A stretch of DNA of 18,149 nt from Rubrobacter sp. GTDB lineage: Bacteria > Actinomycetota > Rubrobacteria > Rubrobacterales > Rubrobacteraceae. Of this stretch, positions 7,030 through 14,082 are shown one piece after another. Under the pieces are notes generated by a model, which was not told where the DNA came from, searched no databases, and worked only from the letters and a program-made list of their open reading frames with translations. The stretch's first letter is position 1, and every line of letters starts with the position of its first letter. The position numbers and the translations under genes were made by a program. The stretch spans positions 1 through 18,149 of the forward strand of contig JACDDK010000005.1 of the NCBI GenBank assembly GCA_013817025.1, given 5' to 3'.

Positions 7030-7360
7030 TCAAAAAAGACGCCCGGACGACTCGCCCGAGCGCCAAGTCCCTCCCATCCAGGGACCTTACAATCGGACCT
7101 CACCACCCCTCCCCGCCGGTGAGGCCCACCGCAAGTCCCGTCCGTTGACCTAGAGTTTAACCGAGCCCCAGGTAGCCGGAACCTGCTGAACTACATATCT
7201 AACACCCCCCGCTTCACCGCACAACCCTTCTCACAATCCCTATACCTAAGCCACATTCATTATCCACGCTCCTTCACGCACGATATGCGACACCCACCAC
7301 GCGCACGCCCACCACATCTTGATATTCGATCCGCCTCTTACCACGTCCTGAAATCTATAT
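7030..7360. other. Intergenic region before pilT, no gene recognised
   Basis: No reading frame here has a convincing ribosome site or recognisable motif. The 7190-7360 part is richer in A+T than the flanking genes. TTATCCACG at 7260-7268 is one base from a DnaA box but stands alone. No tRNA, known riboswitch signature or good sigma-70 promoter pair was recognised. Confidence 0.5.
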
Positions 7361-7458
7361 GGACTGTTAGTAGAGGGTGAGGTAAGTTTAAGGTTGAGAT
7401 ACAGTCCCCGTGTGGAATTGGCGTTCTCTAGCGGCATTAAAGAGAAAACCCAAACGGG
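7361..7458 (+). ncRNA. Possible structured leader RNA upstream of pilT
   Basis: GGACTGT (7361-7367) pairs exactly with ACAGTCC (7401-7407). Directly after it, CCGT (7408-7411) can pair with ACGG (7454-7457), enclosing a hairpin TTCTCT (7424-7429)/AGAGAA (7441-7446) with an 11-nt loop. The two domains would stack end to end about 45 nt before the pilT ribosome site. I could not match it to a c-di-GMP-I or -II riboswitch or another known class. Pairings of this size can arise by chance, so this is a candidate only. Confidence 0.3.
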
Positions 7459-7514
7459 TCGATAACAGGTGATGACGGATGTGGAATTTGGTTTAGATCG
7501 TGTGGAGGTGGCGG

Positions 7515-8609
7515 GTGATAGAGACCAAGAAGATCGACGGGCTGGTAAGCAAGTTGGTGGAGTTGGGTGGGAGCGACCTGCATCTAAAGGCGGGTGCGCC
7601 GCCGATGGTGCGGGTGAACGGCTTGCTGAGAAGTTTGGAGGGGCTCGACGTTCTGACCCCGGTGGATACAGATCTCATTTTACAGGACATCATCCCCGAG
7701 AAGATGACCGAGGACTTTAGGGAGGAGGGCGAGGCCGACTTCTCGTATGCCGTCTTGGGTGTGGGCCGGTTCCGGGTCAATGCTTTTCGGCAGCGGGGGT
7801 CCACGTCCATCGTGATGCGGTTCATTCCGTTCGGGGTGCCTAAGTTCGAGGATTTGAAGCTGCCCGAGACGATCAAGAAGCTCGCGTTCGAGGAGCGGGG
7901 CATCATACTCGTGACGGGTACCACGGGGAGCGGTAAATCCACGACGCTAGCGTCGATGCTAGACGTGCTCAACCGCACGGTTCCGAAGCACATCGTCACC
8001 ATCGAGGACCCGATAGAGTTCCTGCACCGCGACGACAAGAGCATCATCAACCAGCGGGAGGTCGGGACGGACACGGTCTCGTTCGCGCGGGCGCTCAAGC
8101 GCGTGTTGCGTCAGGACCCGGACGTTATCCTGATCGGCGAGATCCGAGACGCGGAGAGTGCTCAGATCGCGTTGTCGGCGGCGGAGACCGGACACCTCGT
8201 GTTGAGCACGCTGCACACGTTGGACGCCACCGAGACCATCAACCGCATGATCGACCTGTTTCCACCGCACGAGCGGGCGCAGGTGAGGACGATGCTCGCG
8301 GGTACGCTTCGGGGGATCATCGGGCAGCGGCTCATCCGGGTCAAGGACGGCGGGGGACGGGTGGCGGCGTGCGAGATCATGGTGACCACCGGGCGCATCC
8401 AGGACTTCATAATGGACCCGTTGCAGACCGGCCAGATCCAAACGGCCATCGCCGAGGGCGAATACTACGGGATGCAGACTTTCGACCAGGCGCTGCTAAA
8501 ACTCATAGAAGAAGACCGCATCGGCTACGAGGAAGCCCTACACGTGGCGAGCCGCCCACAGGACTTCCGCCTCATGGTCCAGTCGCTCGGCCTCGGCGCC
8601 CCCCGTTGA
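7515..8609 (+). CDS. pilT: PilT-type retraction ATPase of type IV pili
   Basis: A 364-residue hexameric secretion ATPase that drives pilus retraction from the cytoplasmic base. GGSDLHLKAGAPP opens the N-terminal PAS-like domain. The core has Walker A GTTGSGKST (135-143), Asp box IEDPIE (163-168), Walker B DVILIGEIRD (203-212, Glu209) and His box STLHTLDA (231-238). MQTFDQALLKL lies near the end. The C-terminal AIRNLIRE motif of proteobacterial PilT is not evident in classic form. GTG at 7515 has GGAGG (7504-7508) with a 6-nt spacer, better than the in-frame GTG at 7500. No pilin, pilB, pilC or pilM genes lie alongside, so the rest of the machine must be elsewhere. Length and motifs favour PilT over PilB. 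Confidence 0.95.
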   Translation: MIETKKIDGLVSKLVELGGSDLHLKAGAPPMVRVNGLLRSLEGLDVLTPVDTDLILQDIIPEKMTEDFREEGEADFSYAVLGVGRFRVNAFRQRGSTSIVMRFIPFGVPKFEDLKLPETIKKLAFEERGIILVTGTTGSGKSTTLASMLDVLNRTVPKHIVTIEDPIEFLHRDDKSIINQREVGTDTVSFARALKRVLRQDPDVILIGEIRDAESAQIALSAAETGHLVLSTLHTLDATETINRMIDLFPPHERAQVRTMLAGTLRGIIGQRLIRVKDGGGRVAACEIMVTTGRIQDFIMDPLQTGQIQTAIAEGEYYGMQTFDQALLKLIEEDRIGYEEALHVASRPQDFRLMVQSLGLGAPR

Positions 8610-8634
8610 TAACCGCCTGACCTTCCAGGATAAT
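8606..8634 (+). promoter_or_regulatory. Strong sigma-70-type promoter of the FemAB gene
   Basis: TTGATA (8606-8611) and GATAAT (8629-8634) are separated by exactly 17 nt, each matching consensus at 5 of 6 positions. The -35 overlaps the pilT stop codon. The expected start site at 8641-8643 coincides with the GTG of the next gene, which implies a leaderless mRNA. Confidence 0.75.
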
Positions 8635-8642
8635 CTTGCCCG

Positions 8643-9728
8643 GTGGCGGAACACTCGCCGCCGGGCAAATTGGTTTTCGGACGCCAGCGAGACTATCCGG
8701 GAGGTACAGTCGTCTTCGAGGAAGCTCAAGACCGCGAATCGTGGAACGCGAGCGTAAAGTCCCTCGGTGGAAGTGTCCTGCAATCCTGGGAGTGGGGCGA
8801 GTTCCGCGCTAACCACGGCTGGAGACCCTTGCGCCTCGTTGACGCCGCAGGCACCGCCGCCGCGCAGGTGCTCCTTAGAGACCTGCCACTCCCCGGTATG
8901 GGTTCTCTGGCCTACGTTCCTCACGGTCCCGTCTGTTCGGACGGGGATAATTTCGCGGGTGTCGTCGAGGCGGTCGCGGAGCGCGCGCGGGAAAACGGCG
9001 CTTCGCTCATCAGGATCGAACCCCGCCAGAGCGAAGAGCGAGGGCTCGAAGTCGGAGGTTTCACGAAGAGTACGAGCTCCGTGCAGCCGCGTTGCACGCG
9101 CATCCTCGAAGTCCTCCAAGATCCCGAGGAGCAGCTAAAGGCGCTCCCGAAGGACACCCGCTACGGCGTTCGGCGGGCCGGGCGCGAGGGCGTACGGGCC
9201 GGTCCATCGGATGCTGTGGAAGAGGATCTCGAAAGTTTCCTGGACTTACTCGAGGAGACCTCTTCCCGGCAGAACTTCGCGTTACGTTCGCGGGATTATT
9301 ACCGGGACTTTATGCGGGATCTCCCGGCTCACCTAGTCGTGGCGCGTAAGGAGGGCGAGGAGCGTCTGCTGGCCGGAGCCGTCGTGTTGACCTTTGGCGA
9401 GGAAGCCTATTACCTGTATGGTGCGTCCGCTGCGGAGAGCGACAACCTGTACGCCTCGTATGTGGTGCAGTTCGAGGTGCTAGACGTCGCCCGGAGGTTC
9501 GGGGCGCGGCGCTACGACATGTGGGGACCGTGCAAGCCCAAAGAAGGGGACCCGCTCTGGGGCGTCTACCAATTCAAGAAGAAATTCGGCGGCACCGAGG
9601 AGGGCTACATCGGCGCCCACGAGAAAGATCTGCATCCCGCCAAAGCAAAACTGGCCCGAGCCGGCATAAAAGGCTACTACGCGCTCCAGAAGCTACGCGG
9701 CAAAAGCTCCGGCCCCATCGCCGACTAA
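8643..9728 (+). CDS. FemAB/FemX-type peptidoglycan bridge aminoacyltransferase
   Basis: A 361-residue member of the FemAB superfamily, which uses aminoacyl-tRNA to add an amino acid to the stem-peptide lysine of lipid II in the cytoplasm. LQSWEWGEFRANHGWRPLRL (about 41-60) is the typical first-domain motif, and YVPHGPV follows. The second GNAT-like domain has LYGASAAESDNLYASYVVQFE and ends with YDMWGPCKPKEGDPLWGVYQFKKKFGGTEEGYIG, a well-conserved family signature. Length fits FemX-like single-addition enzymes. The added residue cannot be told from sequence; Lys-Ala bridges reported for Rubrobacter would fit. GTG at 8643 lacks a ribosome site and coincides with the predicted transcription start. 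The enzyme may instead belong to a FemAB branch with another acceptor. Confidence 0.88.
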   Translation: MAEHSPPGKLVFGRQRDYPGGTVVFEEAQDRESWNASVKSLGGSVLQSWEWGEFRANHGWRPLRLVDAAGTAAAQVLLRDLPLPGMGSLAYVPHGPVCSDGDNFAGVVEAVAERARENGASLIRIEPRQSEERGLEVGGFTKSTSSVQPRCTRILEVLQDPEEQLKALPKDTRYGVRRAGREGVRAGPSDAVEEDLESFLDLLEETSSRQNFALRSRDYYRDFMRDLPAHLVVARKEGEERLLAGAVVLTFGEEAYYLYGASAAESDNLYASYVVQFEVLDVARRFGARRYDMWGPCKPKEGDPLWGVYQFKKKFGGTEEGYIGAHEKDLHPAKAKLARAGIKGYYALQKLRGKSSGPIAD

Positions 9729-9758
9729 AAAGGGGGCGTGAGCGTGCGACGCCAGGAT

Positions 9759-9772
9759 CTTCACTCGTGAAG
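9759..9772. repeat. Small palindrome CTTCAC-TC-GTGAAG
   Basis: Exact 6-bp arms around a 2-nt centre, 30 bp after the FemAB stop. No T-run follows, so it is not an intrinsic terminator; it could be a protein site or chance. Confidence 0.35.
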
Positions 9773-9813
9773 TTGTGGGAACGCGCTCCCGGCGGTGTTC
9801 GTAAAAGTGAAGT

Positions 9814-9855
9814 CCTCGCGTCGAAGCCCTCGCGTCGAAGCCCTCGCGTCGAAGA
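9814..9855. repeat. Tandem repeat, three 14-bp units (CCTCGCGTCGAAGC)
   Basis: Copies at 9814-9827, 9828-9841 and 9842-9855 are identical except for the last base of the third. The unit length is not a multiple of three and no gene crosses it. Confidence 0.9.
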
Positions 9856-9965
9856 GCTTTCATCGGCGAGCGAGAAGTTCCGACGCAAATCCTGACGCTT
9901 GGAGCCCGGCTTGCGGGGGGATCCAAGCTTCGGCGGACCGCTGCGGTACCCGGTAGTTTATGCGG

Positions 9966-9971
9966 TACAAT
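9966..9971 (+). promoter_or_regulatory. Candidate -10 box TACAAT upstream of typA
   Basis: TACAAT matches TATAAT at 5 of 6 positions, but no good -35 is seen. TGCGGTAC occurs twice (9942-9949 and 9961-9968), the second copy running into the -10, which could mark an activator site. Confidence 0.35.
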
Positions 9972-9981
9972 CTCCTTCTAA

Positions 9982-10007
9982 GCGCCCGCGCCGCGGGGCC
10001 TTTTCTT
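9982..10007 (+). terminator. Terminator-like hairpin with T-rich tail
   Basis: CCCGC (9985-9989) pairs with GCGGG (9993-9997) around a GCC loop. Two further outer G-C pairs are possible with one bulge. CTTTTCTT follows directly. It may end transcription from the FemAB gene 250 bp upstream, or act as an attenuator, since it lies just downstream of a candidate -10 box. Confidence 0.45.
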
Positions 10008-10081
10008 TGCCTGGACCTCTTACGAACGAGTCTCGCAAGGTGCTGATGTCGCGGTAAGACGAGAATAGGTCGGGAGAACGC

Positions 10082-11869
10082 ATGGAATATCGAAATATCG
10101 CTATCATCGCGCACGTGGACCACGGCAAGACCACGCTGGTGGACGGGATGCTCACACAGACTTTGGTGCTGGGACACGGGCAGGAGATCGCCGAGCGCGC
10201 CCTGGACAGTAACGACCTCGAAAAGGAACGCGGCATCACCATCCTCGCCAAAAACACCGCCGTGGAGTACGGGGGCGTCAAGATAAACATAGTCGACACT
10301 CCTGGCCACGCGGACTTCGGTGGCGAGGTCGAGCGTGTCCTGGGCATGGTCGACGGCTGCCTGCTGCTGGTGGACGCCGCCGAAGGCCCAATGCCCCAAA
10401 CGCGCTTCGTGCTGCGGAAGGCCATCGAGTTGGGCCTCAAGCCCATCGTGGTCATAAACAAGATCGACCGCCAGGACGCCCGCCCCGAGGAAGTCGTAGA
10501 CCTTACTTTCGACTTGATGGCCGATTTAGGCGCGACGGACGAGCAGCTCGACTTCCCCATCCTGTACGCCGTGGCGCGTGAGGGGCGGGTCTTTACGGAC
10601 TTGGCCGAGCCGCGCGAGGACATGCGAGAGTTATTCGAGACGATTCTGGAGCAGATCCCACCGCCGGATGCGGTTCTGGCGGATCCGTTCCAGATGCTCG
10701 TCACCAACCTCGACTACTCGGACTACCTCGGGCGCATCGTGGTGGGCCGGGTGCGGCGCGGCAAGGTGCGGCGCGGCGAGTTCGTCAACCTGATGCACAA
10801 GGACGGCACGATGACCAAGACGCGGGTGGCCCGTCCGTTCACCCACCTCGGATTGGAGCGAATCGAGGCGGAGGAGGTCAGCGCGGGCGACATCGTGGCT
10901 CTGGCAGGTATCGAGGACGCCCAGATCGGGGAGACGATCGCGGATCTAGCCGATCCGGAGGCGCTGCCCATCATCACGGTGGACGAACCGACGGTGAGCA
11001 TCGTGCTGCAACCGAACACCAGTCCGTTTGCGGGCCTGGAGGGCAAGTACGTCACCTCGCGTCACCTGCGCGACCGCCTGTTGAAGGAAGTGCAAACCAA
11101 CGTTTCGCTGCGCGTCGAGGAGTTGCGCCCGGACGAGTTCGAGGTCTCCGGGCGCGGAGAGTTGCACCTCTCGATCCTGTTGGAGACGATGCGGCGTGAG
11201 GGGTATGAGGTGCAGGTCGGATCGCCGAGGGTGATTACGCGGGAGATCAGCGGCAAAGTCCACGAGCCGGTGGAGCATCTGGTGATCGACGTCCCGGAGG
11301 AGTTCGTCTCGACCGTGATCGGGGTCCTCTCCAGCCGCAAGGGCCAACTCGCCGACATGGAACCGCAAGGCTCGCGCACCCGCATAGAGTTCCGCATACC
11401 GTCGCGCGCCCTGTTCGGCTTCCGCACGCAGTTCCTATCCATGACGCAAGGCACGGGCATAATGAACCACGTCTTCGACGGCTACGCGCCGTGGGCGGGC
11501 GACCTCAAGACCCGCCGCAACGGCAGCCTGGTGGCGATGGAGGCCGGTAGCGCCTTCGCGTACTCGATCTGGAAGTTGCAGGAACGCGGCGGCTTCTTCA
11601 TAACGCCGGCCACGGACGTGTACATCGGGATGGTCGTGGGCGAGAACAGCCGCGAGAACGACCTGAACATCAACGTGTGCAAGAACAAGAAGCTCACCAA
11701 CGTCCGCTCGTCCGGCGCCGACGACGCCCTGAACCTCACACCCATACGCAAACTCACCCTCGAAGACGCCCTCGAATACATCGGCGACGACGAGCTGGTG
11801 GAAGTAACGCCGGCCTCCATCCGACTCCGCAAGAAAGTTCTCGAGCCCAGCATGAGAAAAAGCTCCTAG
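10082..11869 (+). CDS. typA: Ribosome-associated translational GTPase TypA/BipA
   Basis: A 595-residue full-length TypA, an EF-G-like GTPase that binds 70S ribosomes and supports 50S assembly and stress or low-temperature growth. The G domain carries AHVDHGKTT (G1, 10-18), the switch I region ERGITI, DTPGHADF (G3) and NKID (G4). A domain II beta-barrel follows, then EF-G-like domains III and V: GRGELHLSILLETMRREGYE, and EPQGSRTRIEFRIPSRALFGFRTQF. The TypA-specific C-terminal domain includes GIMNHVFDGYAPW, GSAFAYSIWKLQERG and ENSRENDLNINVCKNKKLTNVRSS split by short links. ATG at 10082 has GGGAG with a 5-6 nt spacer. It has its own 353-bp upstream region and appears monocistronic. Confidence 0.98.
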   Translation: MEYRNIAIIAHVDHGKTTLVDGMLTQTLVLGHGQEIAERALDSNDLEKERGITILAKNTAVEYGGVKINIVDTPGHADFGGEVERVLGMVDGCLLLVDAAEGPMPQTRFVLRKAIELGLKPIVVINKIDRQDARPEEVVDLTFDLMADLGATDEQLDFPILYAVAREGRVFTDLAEPREDMRELFETILEQIPPPDAVLADPFQMLVTNLDYSDYLGRIVVGRVRRGKVRRGEFVNLMHKDGTMTKTRVARPFTHLGLERIEAEEVSAGDIVALAGIEDAQIGETIADLADPEALPIITVDEPTVSIVLQPNTSPFAGLEGKYVTSRHLRDRLLKEVQTNVSLRVEELRPDEFEVSGRGELHLSILLETMRREGYEVQVGSPRVITREISGKVHEPVEHLVIDVPEEFVSTVIGVLSSRKGQLADMEPQGSRTRIEFRIPSRALFGFRTQFLSMTQGTGIMNHVFDGYAPWAGDLKTRRNGSLVAMEAGSAFAYSIWKLQERGGFFITPATDVYIGMVVGENSRENDLNINVCKNKKLTNVRSSGADDALNLTPIRKLTLEDALEYIGDDELVEVTPASIRLRKKVLEPSMRKSS

Positions 11870-11877
11870 CTTTCAGC
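11869..11877 (+). repeat. Second site of the GCTTTCAGC intergenic repeat
   Basis: GCTTTCAGC begins at the last base of the typA stop codon and is followed by GATCGGCCTTC. It equals the left arm of the inverted repeat at 6973-7029, where GGTCGG lies before the arm rather than after it. Confidence 0.4.
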
Positions 11878-11988
11878 GATCGGCCTTCACAGCTTTTTGG
11901 CTGGCCGCCGCTTCTCCACGGCTCCGCTTGTATCCTCGTGTTTTGGCGAGGTTTGGGTAGAGCATGGCATGTGTTCGGGGTGTGGTTC

Positions 11989-11994
11989 TATACT
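11989..11994 (+). promoter_or_regulatory. -10 box TATACT, 6 nt before the SAM hydrolase ATG
   Basis: TATACT matches TATAAT at 5 of 6 positions. The spacer GTGGGC leads straight into ATG at 12001, so the transcript should start at or next to the initiation codon. The best -35, ATGGCA at 11964-11969, leaves a long 19-nt gap. Confidence 0.5.
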
Positions 11995-12000
11995 GTGGGC

Positions 12001-12822
12001 ATGAGGACTATATGTTTTCTCTCGGACTTCGGGCTCGTGGATGATTTCGTTGGAACTTGTAAGGGGGTGATCTCGACTATCGCGCCCGGCGCTACCGTGA
12101 TCGACCTGACGCACTCGGTCCCCGGTTTCGGGATCGAGGCCGGAGCGGAGATCCTGGACCACGCCACCCGCTATATGCCACCCGACACCGTCTTCCTGGC
12201 CGTCGTCGACCCCGGCGTCGGCACCGCACGCCGCGAGATCGCACTCCAAACCGCGACCGGCGCGTTCCTCGTAGGCCCGGACAACGGCCTCCTCGCGCCA
12301 GCCGCCGAATCTTTGGGTGGCGTCGCGCAGGCCATACACTTGACGAACCCGGACTACCGCGTCCACCCGGTCTCCAGCACCTTCCACGGGCGCGACGTGT
12401 TCGCCCCCGCCGCCGCGCACCTCGCCGCCGGAACCGACATCTCCAAGCTCGGCGAGAGCGTGTCCCTCGACTCCCTCGCCACCCTCCCGGTACAGGACGT
12501 GGAGCATCCTCCGACTGGCGAAATGGGCGCTCACATCATCTCCATCGACCGATTCGGCAACGCCCGGCTCTCCATCCGGCAGGACGGATCCGGGCTTCAG
12601 TACGGAGACACCCTGCGGTTGGACGCCGGGGATGGAACGATGAGCGTGCGGTACGTCGAGACCTTCGGCGCGGCGCAGGCGGGAGAGTTGATCCTGGTCC
12701 CCGATTCCCACTGGCGACTGAGCGTCTGTGTCAACAAAGGCAACGCCGCCCAAGCCCTGGCGCTCAAGGTCGGTGGCCGCTTGCGTTTGATCCCCAACAA
12801 CACCCCAAACGCCGGTGACTGA
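12001..12822 (+). CDS. SAM hydrolase (S-adenosyl-L-methionine hydroxide adenosyltransferase, DUF62)
   Basis: A 273-residue protein of the DUF62 family, which splits SAM into adenosine and methionine using an activated water. FLSDFGLVDDFVGTCKG opens the protein. The Asp-Arg-His triad that sets the hydrolase apart from chlorinase and fluorinase relatives is intact: Asp70 and Arg77 in VVDPGVGTARR, His129 in STFHGRDVF. GPDNGLL (92-98) and IDRFGNARL (182-190) complete the SAM site. The physiological role is uncertain in all bacteria. ATG at 12001 follows a -10 box by 6 nt with no ribosome site, suggesting a leaderless mRNA. The stop overlaps the next gene by 8 nt, so the two are probably co-expressed. 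Confidence 0.93.
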   Translation: MRTICFLSDFGLVDDFVGTCKGVISTIAPGATVIDLTHSVPGFGIEAGAEILDHATRYMPPDTVFLAVVDPGVGTARREIALQTATGAFLVGPDNGLLAPAAESLGGVAQAIHLTNPDYRVHPVSSTFHGRDVFAPAAAHLAAGTDISKLGESVSLDSLATLPVQDVEHPPTGEMGAHIISIDRFGNARLSIRQDGSGLQYGDTLRLDAGDGTMSVRYVETFGAAQAGELILVPDSHWRLSVCVNKGNAAQALALKVGGRLRLIPNNTPNAGD

Positions 12823-13579
12823 CCCCCGCGACCGTCCTTCCCCGCCGGAGCGCAGGGCCCTCTCCCCCGAAGACCGGCAAAAAGTAATCCGCGCCGCCGC
12901 CCTGCGCCCCATTCACCTGCTCATGCTCCTCATCGGCGGCGTCTTCTTCGTAGCCAGCGGACTGTGGTGGATCGCCCCCATGACTATCTTCACCTACGGC
13001 GCCCTCGTCGCCCTCGCGGTCCGAAACCCCATCTTCGAACACCGCGTCCTCGAAGGCCGCCCGCCGCCGCGTCCGATCTCTCCTGCCCAAGACCTCTCGC
13101 CCGAGCGCCGCGCCCGCTGGCTGCCCCGTGGCGAGACCCGGAGCAAGGTCGAGGCCGCGCTGGATGTCTATCGCAAGGTTCTCCGGGCCATCGAAGAATC
13201 CGACGACGTCACGAGGTCCGTCCTGGAGGACGCCCCATCCAAGCTCCACGCCGCCGCAAACCGCCTGGTAGACCTCGCGGGAGACCGCGAAACCGCCGCC
13301 GAAGCTCTCCTAAACCTTCCAGAGAACCCCGCCGAAGCCGAAGAAGGCCACCGGGATCTGGACGGCAAAATACGTGCGGCGGACGCCGAGATCTCCGGCG
13401 TCATAGACAATTTCCTCGCCCTGCGCGCCCGCGTCGTCCGCATCTCCCTGGACAGCGGTCCGACAGCCCGCGCGATGGCCGGCGAACTCAACTCGTCCCT
13501 GGACGAACTAAACTTCCGCCTCGAAGCTCTCGGCGAGACCATGTCCTCACCCGAAAACAACCACCAAACACCGGGCTAG
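12815..13579 (+). CDS. Two-helix membrane protein with helical cytoplasmic domain, unknown function
   Basis: A 254-residue protein I do not recognise. A charged N-terminus (1-30) is followed by two hydrophobic helices, roughly 32-50 and 53-70 (IHLLMLLIGGVFFVASGLWWIAP, then TIFTYGALVALAV). A Pro-rich linker comes next. The remaining 150 residues are predicted helical and charged, with heptad-like stretches (SKLHAAANRLVDLAGDRETAAEALL and the final segment NSSLDELNFRLEALGE). The layout resembles XpaC-like membrane proteins, but I see no diagnostic motif. GTG at 12815 lies inside the SAM hydrolase end (GTGACTGA, 8-nt overlap) and has no Shine-Dalgarno, implying coupled translation. The long open frame and actinobacterial codon bias support a real gene. 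Confidence 0.8.
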   Translation: MTDPRDRPSPPERRALSPEDRQKVIRAAALRPIHLLMLLIGGVFFVASGLWWIAPMTIFTYGALVALAVRNPIFEHRVLEGRPPPRPISPAQDLSPERRARWLPRGETRSKVEAALDVYRKVLRAIEESDDVTRSVLEDAPSKLHAAANRLVDLAGDRETAAEALLNLPENPAEAEEGHRDLDGKIRAADAEISGVIDNFLALRARVVRISLDSGPTARAMAGELNSSLDELNFRLEALGETMSSPENNHQTPG

Positions 13580-14082
13580 AAGCTAGAGGATTCTGCGCCA
13601 AACACCGCAACTCATCATCCTGAAATTGCCAGAGCACCTGCAACAAGCGATACTATCATCAGCAACCGTAGGAGACTCACAACTATGATCGTCGCATCCC
13701 CTTGTGGTGAATTCACTCTTGCGAAGAACCAAGTGTCTCAACTTCGCCGGCTAGCCATGCTTGGTTATCCGAACCGGTTCGAACGTGCTTCCACGAAAGA
13801 TCACATAGAGTTCTCGACAAGAATGTAAGCCATCCAGACAAACACCGACCATGTCGAAGATCAACGGCGGCGCCTCGCTCCTCGAAAATTCGGTGTGTTA
13901 TATGTCGGTGCGATGATAGCGACGTGTTTCGGCAGACGAAAAGCCTACAAGCACTCCGTGTGCAAATAGACTTGCAGGGGACTTCCCGGTCAGTTTGGAA
14001 CGGAACCCAAAAGAACGTAATGGGAACGCAAGAACCTTCGACCGCAGTACGAAAAGCTCAACGCAAGCGCCGAGGCACCGCG
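13580..14082. other. 503-bp gene-poor region with atypical composition
   Basis: By eye, G+C is clearly lower than in flanking genes and the strong third-position G/C bias is lost. It holds one small candidate ORF, a perfect 12-bp palindrome CGAACCGGTTCG (13770-13781), and near its right end a CCGCG-CTA-CGCGG hairpin that overlaps the end of the minus-strand SepIVA-like gene. TTCGAAC inside the palindrome resembles a tRNA T-loop, but the flanking stem does not pair. Confidence 0.5.
13685..13828 (+). CDS. Small hypothetical ORF (47 aa), uncertain
   Basis: ATG at 13685 is preceded by AGGAG with about 10 nt spacing and opens 47 codons ending in TAA. The peptide is basic, with VSQLRRLAMLGYPNRFERAS in its middle, and matches nothing I know. 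Codon use is not GC3-rich like the neighbours. It could be a recent small gene, a decayed fragment or chance. Confidence 0.25.
   Translation: MIVASPCGEFTLAKNQVSQLRRLAMLGYPNRFERASTKDHIEFSTRM

Noticed and set aside
6962..7153. 63-codon plus-strand frame after the GT2 gene
   Set aside because: It runs through an inverted repeat, lacks a ribosome site and has no protein-like composition.
7469..7720. Plus-strand frame starting ATGACGGATGTGG before pilT
   Set aside because: It overlaps pilT in another frame by about 200 nt; pilT has clear motifs and its own GGAGG site.
13771..13790. Possible tRNA T-arm (GGTTCGAAC)
   Set aside because: The bases around the loop do not form a 5-bp stem and no acceptor or anticodon arm is found.
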